NCBI GenBank assembly: GCA_030430165.1
Contig: JAUIGL010000074.1
Location: 1 to 32,409, forward strand
Length of the DNA: 32,409 nt
Reading direction: 5' to 3'
Source: a bacterium
GTDB taxonomy: Bacteria > Desulfobacterota > Binatia > HRBIN30 > CADEER01
The stretch's first letter is position 1. Each line of letters begins with the position of its first letter. Of the stretch, positions 8,801-16,155 are shown one piece after another. Below the pieces are notes generated by a model that saw nothing but the letters and a program-made list of their open reading frames with translations, was not told the origin of the DNA and ran no database searches. Position numbers and translations under genes: made by a program.

Positions 8801-8996
8801 CGAGGACAGCGTCGACGCCAAGTTCTTGCAGCCAATGGCGGTCGCCCTCGCCTTCGGCGTGGTATTCTCGAGCGCCGTGTCCCTGCTGATCCTGCCGGCG
8901 AGCTACCTCATCCTGCACGATGCCTCTGCCTTTCTGCGGCGGCTGACCGGTCGACCGCCGGCGACCGCCGCCGCCACCCGCGGCGAGATCGAGTAG
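5811..8996 (+). CDS. RND efflux transporter permease, AcrB type (pump 1)
   Basis: This is a 1061-residue inner-membrane pump protein of normal AcrB length. It starts with helix 1 (RAIAWFATNSVASNLLL), followed by a large periplasmic porter domain, helices 2-6, a second porter domain and helices 8-12. The proton-relay Asp pair is at 398-399 in LGVLVDDAIVIGE (helix 4). In helix 10 the sequence is GIVVNDSLVLVDY, so Asn947-Asp948 stand where AcrB has Lys940-Asn941 by my alignment. The duplicated core signature RQVRQAFYGEEVQRIQRGRD is shared by all three pumps here. The N-terminal sequence is closest to pump 3 (MNRAIAWFATNSVA). The substrate cannot be inferred. No adaptor gene precedes it; the only one is at 14905. 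The next pump gene begins 4 bases after its stop. The 196-base gap upstream, shared with the divergent transferase, shows no promoter I can defend. Confidence 0.95.
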   Translation: MLNRAIAWFATNSVASNLLLVAVVVGGLVTMPSLILEAFPEVTMGIVNISVEYPGAAPEEVEEGISVRIEEEIYGLDGVKRLVSESLEGLSKVRVELTSDADEDTVLDEIKTRVDAIDTFPDEAEKPVIELVVARLQLLNVAVSGNTDERTLKQLGQRVRDEISALPSVNYVHLASVRPYEISVEVSEKALQRYGLTFDDVANAIRQSSIDLPGGGIKSSDGEILLRTVGQAYRGDEFAEIALVSRRDGTRLTVGDVATVVDGFAETDQAARFDGAPAVLVQVFRTGQQSALDLAAEVEAYVESAQARMPQGIELTVWLNDANMLQTRLDTLLRNGRGGLLLILVVLALFLKLRVALWVLVGVPVCFLGTLWLMPTLGVSINMISLFGFILVLGVLVDDAIVIGESIYSHQRAGEDRLQSAIRGAQAVATPVSFGVLTTMAAFAPLLFIPGTMGKFIIVIPLCVITALGFSLIESMFMLPAHLGHGADRPPKRRLAKTWRSLQLRVDGALSRVIDNVYGPTLERALAWRYTTLAIGLALLLVSGALIAAGWLKFYFNHPIEADNVLAYLTLPEGTTVETTADAIAEIERKGFELAAELEESEGRPVIRHVLASIGEQPFRTRQSGGSEFVFYASPNIGEVNLELAQSAERDARASEIADLWRKKVGAIPDAVELIYSSELINTGEAINVQLSSRNTSDLRRAATLFKRQLAEYPGVIDISDSFRSGKREWKLTLLPGAETMGIAVEDLGRQVRQAFYGEEVQRIQRGRDEVRVMVRYPAGNRQSLGDIESMYIRLPDGRRLPFRQVARAEESIGFASIKRTDRRRVINVVADVDRGMANANEIVAKLRSKTLPELGAAIPGLTYSFEGEQREQADVMLAMGRGFAIAIFAIYSLLAVPLRSYSQPLLIMTAIPLGYIGAIWGHVLLGADMSMFSVLGGVALAGIVVNDSLVLVDYINKTRRDGVALGEAVRQAGRARFRAILLTSLTTFAGLLPLILEDSVDAKFLQPMAVALAFGVVFSSAVSLLILPASYLILHDASAFLRRLTGRPPATAAATRGEIE

Positions 8997-9000
8997 CCCG

Positions 9001-12000
9001 ATGCAACGCATGGTCGCGTGGTTCGCCGCCAACCCGGTCGCCGCCAACCTACTGCTCATCCTGATCGTCATGGGCGGAGTGGTGACCATCCCGGGAATCC
9101 GCCGCGAAGTGTTGCCGGATCTCACCGCCGACGCGGTCTCGATCCGGGTCGAGTACCGCGGCGCCGCGCCGGCAGAAGTCGAAACGGCGATCTGCATTCG
9201 CGTCGAGGAACAGCTGCAGGGGATCGACGGCATCAAGCGAGTCACGTCGACCGCCAGCGAGGGCCTCTGCACCACCGTCGCCGAGGCCGATCTGCACGCC
9301 GACATGCGCCAGGTGCTCGACGACGTGAAGCGCCAGATCGACGCCATCGACACCTTCCCCGAGGAGGCCGAGAAACCGGACATCCACCGGGTCACCATCG
9401 CCGCCAAGGTGGTCGAGGTGGCGCTGTCCGGCAACACCGACGAGAAGACTCTGGCCGCGGTCGGACGCCGCGTGCGCGACGAGATTTCGGCGCTGCCCGG
9501 GGTTACCCGGGTCGACCTCAAGGACGCCCCCGACTACGAAGTCTCGATCGAGCTCAGCGAAGAGAGCATGCGCCGCCACGGTTTGTCGTTCGACGCGGTC
9601 GCCCGCGCGGTGCGGCGGTCGTCGATCGACCTCCCCGGCGGCTCGGTCAAGACGAGGGCGGGAGAGGTACTGCTGCGCACCAAGGGCCAGGCCTATCGGG
9701 CCGCCGACTTCGCCCGGATTCCGGTGCGCACGCGCGCCGATGGCACGCGGTTGCGGCTCGGCGACATCGCCGAGATCGTCGACGGCTTCGCCGACGTCGA
9801 CCAGTGGGCGAGGTTCAATGGAGATCCGGCGGTCGTCATTCGCGTGTTTCGCGTCGGCCAGCAGAACGCGCTGGAGATCGCCAGTACCGTGCGCGCCTAC
9901 GTCGACGAGGAGAACCTGCGCCTGCCCGACGGACTCGCCCTGACGGTCTGGTACGATCGCACCAACCTTTTGCGCAGCCGGCTGACGACGCTGATCGAGA
10001 ACGGGCGCAGCGGCTTCTTCCTGGTGCTGGTGGTGCTGTCGCTGTTCCTGCGCCTGCGCGTCGCCTTCTGGATCGTCTTCGGGCTGCCGCTCTGCTTCCT
10101 GGGAACGCTCTGGCTGATGCCGACCTTCGGCGTCACCATCAACTCGAATTCGGCCTTCGCCTTCATCCTGGTGCTCGGCATCCTGGTCGACGACGCGATC
10201 GTCATCGGCGAGAACATCTTCACCCACCACGAACAGAGGGGATGGACCCTCGACGCCGCGATCGCCGGTGTGCAGGAAGTTGCCGTCCCGGTCACCTTCG
10301 GCGTCCTGACCACAGCCGTCGCCTTCGCGCCGATCCTGCTCTCCCCGGGGCCGATGGGACGGCTGATGCACCCGATCCCAATCTGCGTGCTGCTCGCCCT
10401 CGGCTTCTCGTTGATCGAATCGATGTTGATTCTGCCGTCGCACCTCGCCCACGGATCCGACAAGGACCCCGACCAAGCGCGCTTTCGCTTCCAACGAATC
10501 TGGCGCGGCGTACAGGACCGGATCGACGGTGGGCTGCGCCGCTTCATCGACCGCGTCTATCGGCCCGGGCTCGACCTGTGCATCGAGTGGCGTTACACGA
10601 CGGTCTCGGTTGCGCTCACCGGGCTGCTCCTGACCAGCGGCTTGCTCGCCAGCGGTTGGCTGCACTTCGCCTTCATGGAGAAACTCGGCGGCGAGCATGC
10701 AATCGCCACGATCGAGCTGCCGGTCGGCACGCCGGCGCGGGTCACCGCCGAGCGCGTGATGCACCTCGAGCGAACCGCGCAGGAAATCACCGCGGAGCTC
10801 CGCGAGGAGTACGGCGAGCCGGTGGTCGAGCACCTCTACACGTCGATCGGCGAGATTCGCTGGGGCGACAAGCAGTCGACACTCGGCGACGGTCTCCTCG
10901 GCGCCAACATCGGCGAAGTCGTGCTCGTGCTCACCCACGAGGAGGAGCGCAGCGTGCCGGCCGAGACCGTGGTGGGGCGCTGGCGAGACCGCGTCGGCTC
11001 GATCGCAGAGGCCGAGCTCGACTTCACCGCCGATCTGATCTCGGCGGGCGATCCGATCAACATCGAGCTGCGCGGAAACGATCTCGATGGGCTGCGCGCC
11101 GCATCGAACGAGCTGCGCGCCGAGCTCGCCCGCTACCCGGGGATCATCGACGTTTCCGATTCGTTTCGCGGCGGCAAGCGCGAGCTGCGTCTCGACATCC
11201 TTCCGAGCGCACAGCCGCTCGGCCTGACCCTCTCCAACCTCGCCCGCCAGGTGCGTCAGGCGTTCTACGGCGAGGAGGTGCAGCGCATCCAGCGCGAGCG
11301 CGACGACGTCCGGGTGATGCTTCGCTATCCTCGGAAACAGCGACAATCGATCGCTGCCGTCGAGAACATGTTCATCCGCACTCCGGCCGGCGACGAGGTT
11401 CCGTTCCACACCGTCGCCGAGGTGCGAGAGGGCGTGGGATTCGCCGCGATCGCGCGCACCAACCGGCAGCGCACCGTCAACGTCATCGGCGACGTCGATC
11501 TCGAGACCGGTAACGCCAACGAGGTGGTGGCGGATCTCGAGCGCGGCTTTCTGCCGGAACTGATGCGCCGCTATACCGACGTCCGCTACGGCCTCGAGGG
11601 CGAACAACGCGAACAGGCCGAAACCATGGGAGCTCTCGGGCGTGGCGCAGTGCTGGCGCTCCTCGCCATCTACGCGCTGCTCGCCATCCCGCTGCGCTCC
11701 TACATACAACCGTTGCTGATCATGATGGCGATTCCGTTCGGGCTGATCGGAGCCGTCATCGGCCACATCGTGCTCGGCCACATCCTCAGCATGTCGTCGG
11801 TGATGGGAATGGTCGCGCTCGCCGGGGTGGTGGTCAACGACTCGCTGGTGCTGGTCAGCTACATCAACCAGAGGCGCGACCGCGGGGTCGGCCTTCGCGA
11901 TGCAATCCGCGATTCGGGTGCCGCTCGCTTCCGGCCGATCCTGCTGACCTCGTTGACGACGTTCGCCGGATTGATTCCGATCCTCTCCGACTTCAGCTTC

Positions 12001-12177
12001 CAGACCAAGCTGCTCAAGCCGATGGCGATCTCACTCGCTTTCGGGGTGCTCTTCGCGACCCTGGTCACCTTGATTCTGGTGCCGGCGACCTATGCGATGC
12101 TCGAGGACGTGCGAGAAGCGCTCGGACACCGGCGGGCCAGACGAGCCGAGTCACGGGCGGTTGGCGGTCCCTCATAG
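9001..12177 (+). CDS. RND efflux transporter permease, AcrB type (pump 2)
   Basis: This 1058-residue protein is full length and parallel to pump 1 throughout. The helix 1 region is QRMVAWFAANPVAANLLL, the helix 4 Asp pair is at 397-398 in LGILVDDAIVIGEN, and the helix 10 motif GVVVNDSLVLVSY has Asn946-Asp947. The periplasmic half carries RQVRQAFYGEEVQRIQRERD. It differs from pumps 1 and 3 in the second porter domain, where the stretch WGDKQSTLGDGLLGANIGE replaces the EQPFRTRQS type of sequence; substrate range may therefore differ. Only four bases separate it from pump 1, so the two are almost certainly co-transcribed and translationally coupled. This is the arrangement seen for hetero-oligomeric MdtB/MdtC pumps, though hetero-assembly is inference. 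Its 3' end overlaps the convergent sulfatase gene by six bases. Confidence 0.95.
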   Translation: MQRMVAWFAANPVAANLLLILIVMGGVVTIPGIRREVLPDLTADAVSIRVEYRGAAPAEVETAICIRVEEQLQGIDGIKRVTSTASEGLCTTVAEADLHADMRQVLDDVKRQIDAIDTFPEEAEKPDIHRVTIAAKVVEVALSGNTDEKTLAAVGRRVRDEISALPGVTRVDLKDAPDYEVSIELSEESMRRHGLSFDAVARAVRRSSIDLPGGSVKTRAGEVLLRTKGQAYRAADFARIPVRTRADGTRLRLGDIAEIVDGFADVDQWARFNGDPAVVIRVFRVGQQNALEIASTVRAYVDEENLRLPDGLALTVWYDRTNLLRSRLTTLIENGRSGFFLVLVVLSLFLRLRVAFWIVFGLPLCFLGTLWLMPTFGVTINSNSAFAFILVLGILVDDAIVIGENIFTHHEQRGWTLDAAIAGVQEVAVPVTFGVLTTAVAFAPILLSPGPMGRLMHPIPICVLLALGFSLIESMLILPSHLAHGSDKDPDQARFRFQRIWRGVQDRIDGGLRRFIDRVYRPGLDLCIEWRYTTVSVALTGLLLTSGLLASGWLHFAFMEKLGGEHAIATIELPVGTPARVTAERVMHLERTAQEITAELREEYGEPVVEHLYTSIGEIRWGDKQSTLGDGLLGANIGEVVLVLTHEEERSVPAETVVGRWRDRVGSIAEAELDFTADLISAGDPINIELRGNDLDGLRAASNELRAELARYPGIIDVSDSFRGGKRELRLDILPSAQPLGLTLSNLARQVRQAFYGEEVQRIQRERDDVRVMLRYPRKQRQSIAAVENMFIRTPAGDEVPFHTVAEVREGVGFAAIARTNRQRTVNVIGDVDLETGNANEVVADLERGFLPELMRRYTDVRYGLEGEQREQAETMGALGRGAVLALLAIYALLAIPLRSYIQPLLIMMAIPFGLIGAVIGHIVLGHILSMSSVMGMVALAGVVVNDSLVLVSYINQRRDRGVGLRDAIRDSGAARFRPILLTSLTTFAGLIPILSDFSFQTKLLKPMAISLAFGVLFATLVTLILVPATYAMLEDVREALGHRRARRAESRAVGGPS

Positions 12178-14064
12178 CTGCGGCGGCTGCGCCAGTGCCG
12201 GGTGACGGCTGAGCCTTTGCGACATCGCGCGCCGGAGTACCTCGGACTGCGGCAGGGGCGCCAGATTGGTGAGCTCCGCGCGATCCGCCTCGAGATCGTA
12301 GAGCTCCTCGACGCCGCTGGCATAGCGGATGAGCTTGAACCGCTCGTCGCGCAGGACGGTCCACGGCATCACTGGCCTGTCGCCCGGGTTCTCGATCACC
12401 AACTCGGTGCGCCACGGACCACCCGCTCCCTCGAGCAGATCGACCCAACTGCGGCCGTCGAACACGTCTCCCATCGGCACGCCGGTCCAACTGGCGAGAG
12501 TCGGCGCGACGTCGAGGCTGGAGACCAGCTCTTTGCGAACCTGACCGGCCTCGACGCGCAACGGATAGCGCACCATCATCGGAATGCGGATCGATTCCTC
12601 GTACGGTAGCAACTTGCCCACCCAGCGGTGTTCGCCCCACTGCAGACCGTGATCCGCCGAAACGATGACGACGGTATTGTCGGCAATGCCGAGCTCTTCG
12701 AGCTGTCGCACCAAGCCGTCGATCGCTTCGTCGACAGCAAGAATCGCAACCCGCTGGCGCGCGATCAGAGGATCCTCGTCGGCAAGCTTGTCCGGGTCGC
12801 GCGCCAGCCGACGCAGCCACGCGGGCTTGTCGTCGAACCTCTCTTCGCCCCAACTCCGGGGCCGCCATGGCTCCATTTCGTCGACCTTGGCTTGGTGTCG
12901 CGGCGCAACGAAGCTCGGTGAATGCGGCGCAAACGGGGCGAGAAGCACGAAGAACTCGCGCTCGGCGTTGCCGCCGACGAACTGCTGCGCCAGTTGGCTG
13001 AGAACGTCGGTCGAGTAGTCCGCGTCGGCTTTGCCGTACTGGCGGATCGTGCCGTTCTCGTTGAGCTCGTAGTCGAAGTAGAGCAGCACGTCGCCGACGA
13101 ACACCCGCCACTCGTCCCAGCCCGGCGGGATCGCCGGCGACATGTTGACGTAGAAGTTGAGGTACTTGCCGATCAGGGCGGTACGGTAGCCCGCCGCCTG
13201 AAACCACGTGGCGAGCGTCGGCCTGTCTTCGAGGCCCGGCCGGCGCACGCCGGCGCGACCGGGAACTCCGTTGGTGACGACCCCGTGGCGCGCCGGGCGC
13301 TGGCCGGTGAGCAAGCTGGCGCGACTCGGCGAGCACAGTGGCGAGGTGGTGAACGCGTTGGCAAAGCGGATGCCGCGCCCGGCGACGGCGTCGAGCGTGC
13401 GCGGCATGTACTCGGTCACCGCCGGGTGGTGGTCGTCGGTGACGACGAGCACGACGCTGGGACGCAGCCGGCCGACCGCCTGCCCGACCACCGCTTCCAA
13501 CCGCGGCCGTAGACATGCGCGCAGCTCGCCGGTCGACCCCAGCGAGCTCGCCCGCGACAGGCAATCCGAGCCGCCATCGCCGCCGCCTTGGCCGATCCAT
13601 CGCTCGCATCCCGCAAGGCGGGCCAGGGCGCGGCGCGACCGCCCCTGGGAACGCTGCCCGGCGAGTCGTTCCTCGATGCGGCGGTCGACGAATTTGAACG
13701 CGGCGCGGTGCATCTCGCGGACGCAACGAATCCGCCGCGCCGCTGATTCCCCCGTGGAATCGGCCGAGCGCAGGAGCGCGACCGTCGCTTCGACGGCGGC
13801 CGCGCCGCAAGCGGGAGGCGGAGTCGCGCACGCACTGCCATCGCCCTCCAGGTTGCGCGCCGAGCAGACCAGCGCGGTGCGCAGGGAGCGGACGAAATCC
13901 GCCGCCTGCTCGGGGCCGAGGCACTCCCCCCGGACTCCGGCTGGCCAGCCGAGGATGCAGACCGCGCCGACGAGCAGCGCGGCGGCGCCCCCGACCGCGG
14001 ACGACCGCGGTGGTCTCGGCCCCGCCCGCAACCCGGTGACTGAAATGCCCTCTCGCCCGTTCAC
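12172..14064 (-). CDS. Sulfatase (FGly-type) with Cys-rich N-terminal extension
   Basis: The 630-residue exported protein has a signal segment at about 22-46. A helical region with eight Cys (48, 67, 79, 86, 114, 153, 168, 184) follows, which I do not recognise. From about 200 on it is a type I arylsulfatase-like domain. Metal ligands are in VLVVTDDHH (Asp210, Asp211), the formylglycine motif is CSPSR (Cys244-Arg248) followed by ASLLTGQRPARHG, and the second metal site is ADHGLQWGEH (Asp471, His472). The C-terminal subdomain carries the SSLDVAPTLASWTGV motif. Family members hydrolyse sulfate esters, often on polysaccharides, after conversion of the active-site Cys by a maturase or FGE enzyme; neither is seen here. 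The start is GTG 14064 with a weak GAGCGGG ahead. It converges on pump 2 with a six-base overlap and is divergent from the TetR gene. Confidence 0.92.
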   Translation of the reverse strand: MNGREGISVTGLRAGPRPPRSSAVGGAAALLVGAVCILGWPAGVRGECLGPEQAADFVRSLRTALVCSARNLEGDGSACATPPPACGAAAVEATVALLRSADSTGESAARRIRCVREMHRAAFKFVDRRIEERLAGQRSQGRSRRALARLAGCERWIGQGGGDGGSDCLSRASSLGSTGELRACLRPRLEAVVGQAVGRLRPSVVLVVTDDHHPAVTEYMPRTLDAVAGRGIRFANAFTTSPLCSPSRASLLTGQRPARHGVVTNGVPGRAGVRRPGLEDRPTLATWFQAAGYRTALIGKYLNFYVNMSPAIPPGWDEWRVFVGDVLLYFDYELNENGTIRQYGKADADYSTDVLSQLAQQFVGGNAEREFFVLLAPFAPHSPSFVAPRHQAKVDEMEPWRPRSWGEERFDDKPAWLRRLARDPDKLADEDPLIARQRVAILAVDEAIDGLVRQLEELGIADNTVVIVSADHGLQWGEHRWVGKLLPYEESIRIPMMVRYPLRVEAGQVRKELVSSLDVAPTLASWTGVPMGDVFDGRSWVDLLEGAGGPWRTELVIENPGDRPVMPWTVLRDERFKLIRYASGVEELYDLEADRAELTNLAPLPQSEVLRRAMSQRLSRHPALAQPPQL

Positions 14065-14081
14065 CCGCTCTGTCTAGAAAT

Positions 14082-14106
14082 CGGGCGTCTGTTTTGCAAG
14101 CGCCCG
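14082..14106. repeat. 6-bp inverted repeat upstream of the sulfatase
   Basis: CGGGCG (14082-14087) and CGCCCG (14101-14106) are exact complements with 13 bases between, centred about 30 bases upstream of the sulfatase start in the divergent region. It may be an operator half-site pair or a weak hairpin in the sulfatase leader. The stem is short and GC-rich, so chance occurrence is possible. Confidence 0.3.
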
Positions 14107-14173
14107 CAATTCGCCGCCGTCACGGTAACCGCCTGTAAAGTGGCCTCTTTTTGTTCCATCCGAAATGACCGAC

Positions 14174-14201
14174 TTGACACCGCACGTTTCACACATACGA
14201 T
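14174..14201 (+). promoter_or_regulatory. Candidate sigma70-type promoter of the TetR-MFP-RND operon
   Basis: TTGACA (14174-14179, six of six to consensus) is followed after 16 bases by TACGAT (14196-14201, four of six). It ends 32 bases before the regulator's ATG (14234). The surrounding 60 bases are visibly less GC-rich than the genes on either side, as expected for a promoter. Confidence 0.55.
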
Positions 14202-14218
14202 TCAAACAGTCGTCTGAA
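14201..14218. promoter_or_regulatory. Imperfect 18-bp palindrome, candidate TetR operator
   Basis: The sequence reads TTCAAAC AGTC GTCTGAA in + orientation; the half-sites TTCAnAC and GTnTGAA are exact complements around a four-base centre. It starts on the last base of the proposed -10 box and lies in the predicted start/leader region of the TetR gene. Bound regulator would block its own transcription and that of the pump genes behind it. This is the usual TetR/AcrR arrangement; the assignment is inference. Confidence 0.5.
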
Positions 14219-14233
14219 CCAGCCCTCTGCGTC

Positions 14234-14905
14234 ATGTCTACCCCAGATACCAAGAACCGAATCATCTCGGCCGCCGAGACGCTGTTTTCGCAGCACGGCT
14301 TCGCCGGCACCTCGCTGCGCAACGTCACCTCCGAGGCGGGGGTCAACCTGGCGGCGATCCACTACCACTTCGGCACCAAGGACGCCCTCCTGCGCGCCGT
14401 GTTCACCCGCCGCATCGAGCCGGTCAACCAGCGGCGCCTCGAGATGCTCGACGCTGCGGAAGCGGCGGCCGGCGACCGCGCCCCCGAGCTCGAGGCGGTG
14501 CTGGAGGCGTTTCTGTCGCCGATCATCGACCTCAAGCGCGACATCGAAGGTGAAGGCATCGTCTGGTCGCGCTTCATCGGGCGCATCTATTCCGAGCCCA
14601 CCGAGGTCGTCGAGAACCTGATGCGCGAGCAGTTCGACGAGATCCTGCAACGCTTTCTGCACGCGTTGGAGCGCTGCCTCCCCGATCTCGGCGAAGCCGA
14701 GATCGTCGAGCGCCTGCAGTTCACGATCGGCGCGATGAGCCACGCTCTGGTCGATCTCCACCAGCGCCTGATGCCCGACTACCCGAGCGCGACCGGCGCC
14801 GACCTCTTGCAACACCTGGTTACGTTCACGGCCGCCGCATTCCGCGCTCCCAGCGCCTACGCCTGCCAAGACCGACACCCCGAACGACGAGCGAGTGCAT
14901 CCTGA
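14234..14905 (+). CDS. TetR/AcrR-family transcriptional regulator
   Basis: This 223-residue protein has an N-terminal TetR helix-turn-helix. The helices run from TKNRIISAAETLFSQHGFAG, through TSLRNVTSEAGVNLAAIHYHF (recognition helix) to GTKDALLRAVF. The remaining helical domain binds a ligand and makes the dimer; its C-terminal part resembles the CerR/YbiH-like group in the long segment from LEAVLEAFLSPIIDL onward. It most likely represses the adaptor and pump genes directly downstream, whose first ATG overlaps its stop by one base (TGATG at 14903-14907). ATG 14234 (MSTPDTKNR) is chosen over an ATG at 14165 because the earlier start would place the promoter and palindrome inside the gene and adds sequence unlike the family. 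Confidence 0.93.
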   Translation: MSTPDTKNRIISAAETLFSQHGFAGTSLRNVTSEAGVNLAAIHYHFGTKDALLRAVFTRRIEPVNQRRLEMLDAAEAAAGDRAPELEAVLEAFLSPIIDLKRDIEGEGIVWSRFIGRIYSEPTEVVENLMREQFDEILQRFLHALERCLPDLGEAEIVERLQFTIGAMSHALVDLHQRLMPDYPSATGADLLQHLVTFTAAAFRAPSAYACQDRHPERRASAS

Positions 14906-16107
14906 TGAAACGAATGAAGGTCATCCTGCCGATCGTCGTGATCGGCATCGGCATCCTCGGCGCGGTCGGCATGTACGCCGCGCGTCCAGTCGTCGAGACC
15001 CGCCCTCCCGAGGTCCACGCGCCGCTGATCCGCGTCGTCGAGGCCGAGACCCGGGACCTGCAGTTTCGCGTCTCGGCACAGGGGAGCGTCGCTCCACGCA
15101 CTCAGAGCAGCGTCGTCCCCGAGGTCTCGGGGCGCGTCGAGTGGGTGTCGCCCAACCTCGCTCCGGGAGGCTTCTTCGAAAAGGGCGAAGCGCTCTTGCG
15201 CATCGAACGGCAAGACGCCGAGGTTGCTCTACGTCAGGCCGAGGCGGCCGAGGCGCGCGCCCGCAGTGAGGTGCGACTCGCCCGAGCGAACCTCCAGCGC
15301 AGCAAGGATCTGGCGGGCCAGGGCGTGGTGAGCTCGGCCGAGCTCGACCAGGCGCTGAACGCCGCCAGCGTCGCCGACGCCGCCCTGATGCAAGCCGAGG
15401 CGCAGCTCGAGCGCGCGCGAACCGATCTCGAGCGCACCGAAATCCACGCTCCTTTCGCCGGCCGAGTGCGCGACAAGCAGGTCGACGTCGGCCAGTTCGT
15501 CACCCGCGGCGCGCCGGTCGCGACCATCTACTCGGTCGACTACGCAGAGGTTCGCCTGCCGATCCCCGACGATCAGCTGGCCTACGTCGACCTACCGCTG
15601 CACTACCGCGGCGAGTCCGAACAGGGCACAGGACCGCAGGTCATCCTCCGCGCCGAGCTCGGCGGCAACGAGTACGAGTGGGAAGGTACCATCGTGCGCA
15701 CCGAGGGCGAGATCGATCCGCGCAGCCGCATGGTGCACGCAGTCGCCCAGGTGGCCGATCCCTACGCCCGCACCGCCGGGATCGCGCGCCCTCCCCTCGC
15801 CGTCGGTCTCTTCGTCGACGCCGAGATCATGGGCCGCGAGGTCCACGACGTCATCGTGCTGCCGCGCGCCGCGCTGCGCGGCGGTGAGCGCGTCCTGGTG
15901 GTCCAAGACGACCGTCTCTACTACCGCGACATCGAGGTCGTGCGCGCCGAGCGCGAAGACGTCATCATCGGCGGCGGCATCGAGCGCGGCGAATTGGTCG
16001 CCGTATCGCCGATCGAAGCCGCGGTCGACGGCATGCAGGTGCGCGTCGCCAAGCGCGACGGCCAGGCCCGCATGGCAGCCGGCGAAGCCGCGAACGGCGG
16101 TGTATGA
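14905..16107 (+). CDS. RND periplasmic adaptor (membrane-fusion protein, AcrA/HlyD type)
   Basis: This 400-residue adaptor has an N-terminal membrane anchor or signal (VILPIVVIGIGILGAVGMYAA, about 6-26) with no lipobox Cys. A lipoyl half (VEAETRDLQFRVSAQGSVAPRTQSSVVPEVSGRV) is followed by a helical hairpin rich in Ala, Glu and Arg (about 105-175). The second lipoyl half is RTDLERTEIHAPFAGRVRDKQVDVGQFVTRG, then beta-barrel and membrane-proximal domains. This order is diagnostic of adaptors linking an RND pump to an outer-membrane channel. It is the only adaptor in the window and precedes pump 3 by 48 bases, so it may also serve pumps 1 and 2 (inference). Its start overlaps the TetR stop, indicating translational coupling with the repressor. 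Confidence 0.95.
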   Translation: MKRMKVILPIVVIGIGILGAVGMYAARPVVETRPPEVHAPLIRVVEAETRDLQFRVSAQGSVAPRTQSSVVPEVSGRVEWVSPNLAPGGFFEKGEALLRIERQDAEVALRQAEAAEARARSEVRLARANLQRSKDLAGQGVVSSAELDQALNAASVADAALMQAEAQLERARTDLERTEIHAPFAGRVRDKQVDVGQFVTRGAPVATIYSVDYAEVRLPIPDDQLAYVDLPLHYRGESEQGTGPQVILRAELGGNEYEWEGTIVRTEGEIDPRSRMVHAVAQVADPYARTAGIARPPLAVGLFVDAEIMGREVHDVIVLPRAALRGGERVLVVQDDRLYYRDIEVVRAEREDVIIGGGIERGELVAVSPIEAAVDGMQVRVAKRDGQARMAAGEAANGGV

Positions 16108-16155
16108 GCGAGCCATCGGGAGCGGTTGCCGCGGCCCGATGCGAAGCTGCCAGCG

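Noticed and set aside
14113-14157. A T-rich stretch after TAACCGCC as a possible terminator for the sulfatase region
   Set aside because: No convincing stem precedes it and no gene ends there; both flanking genes start in this gap.
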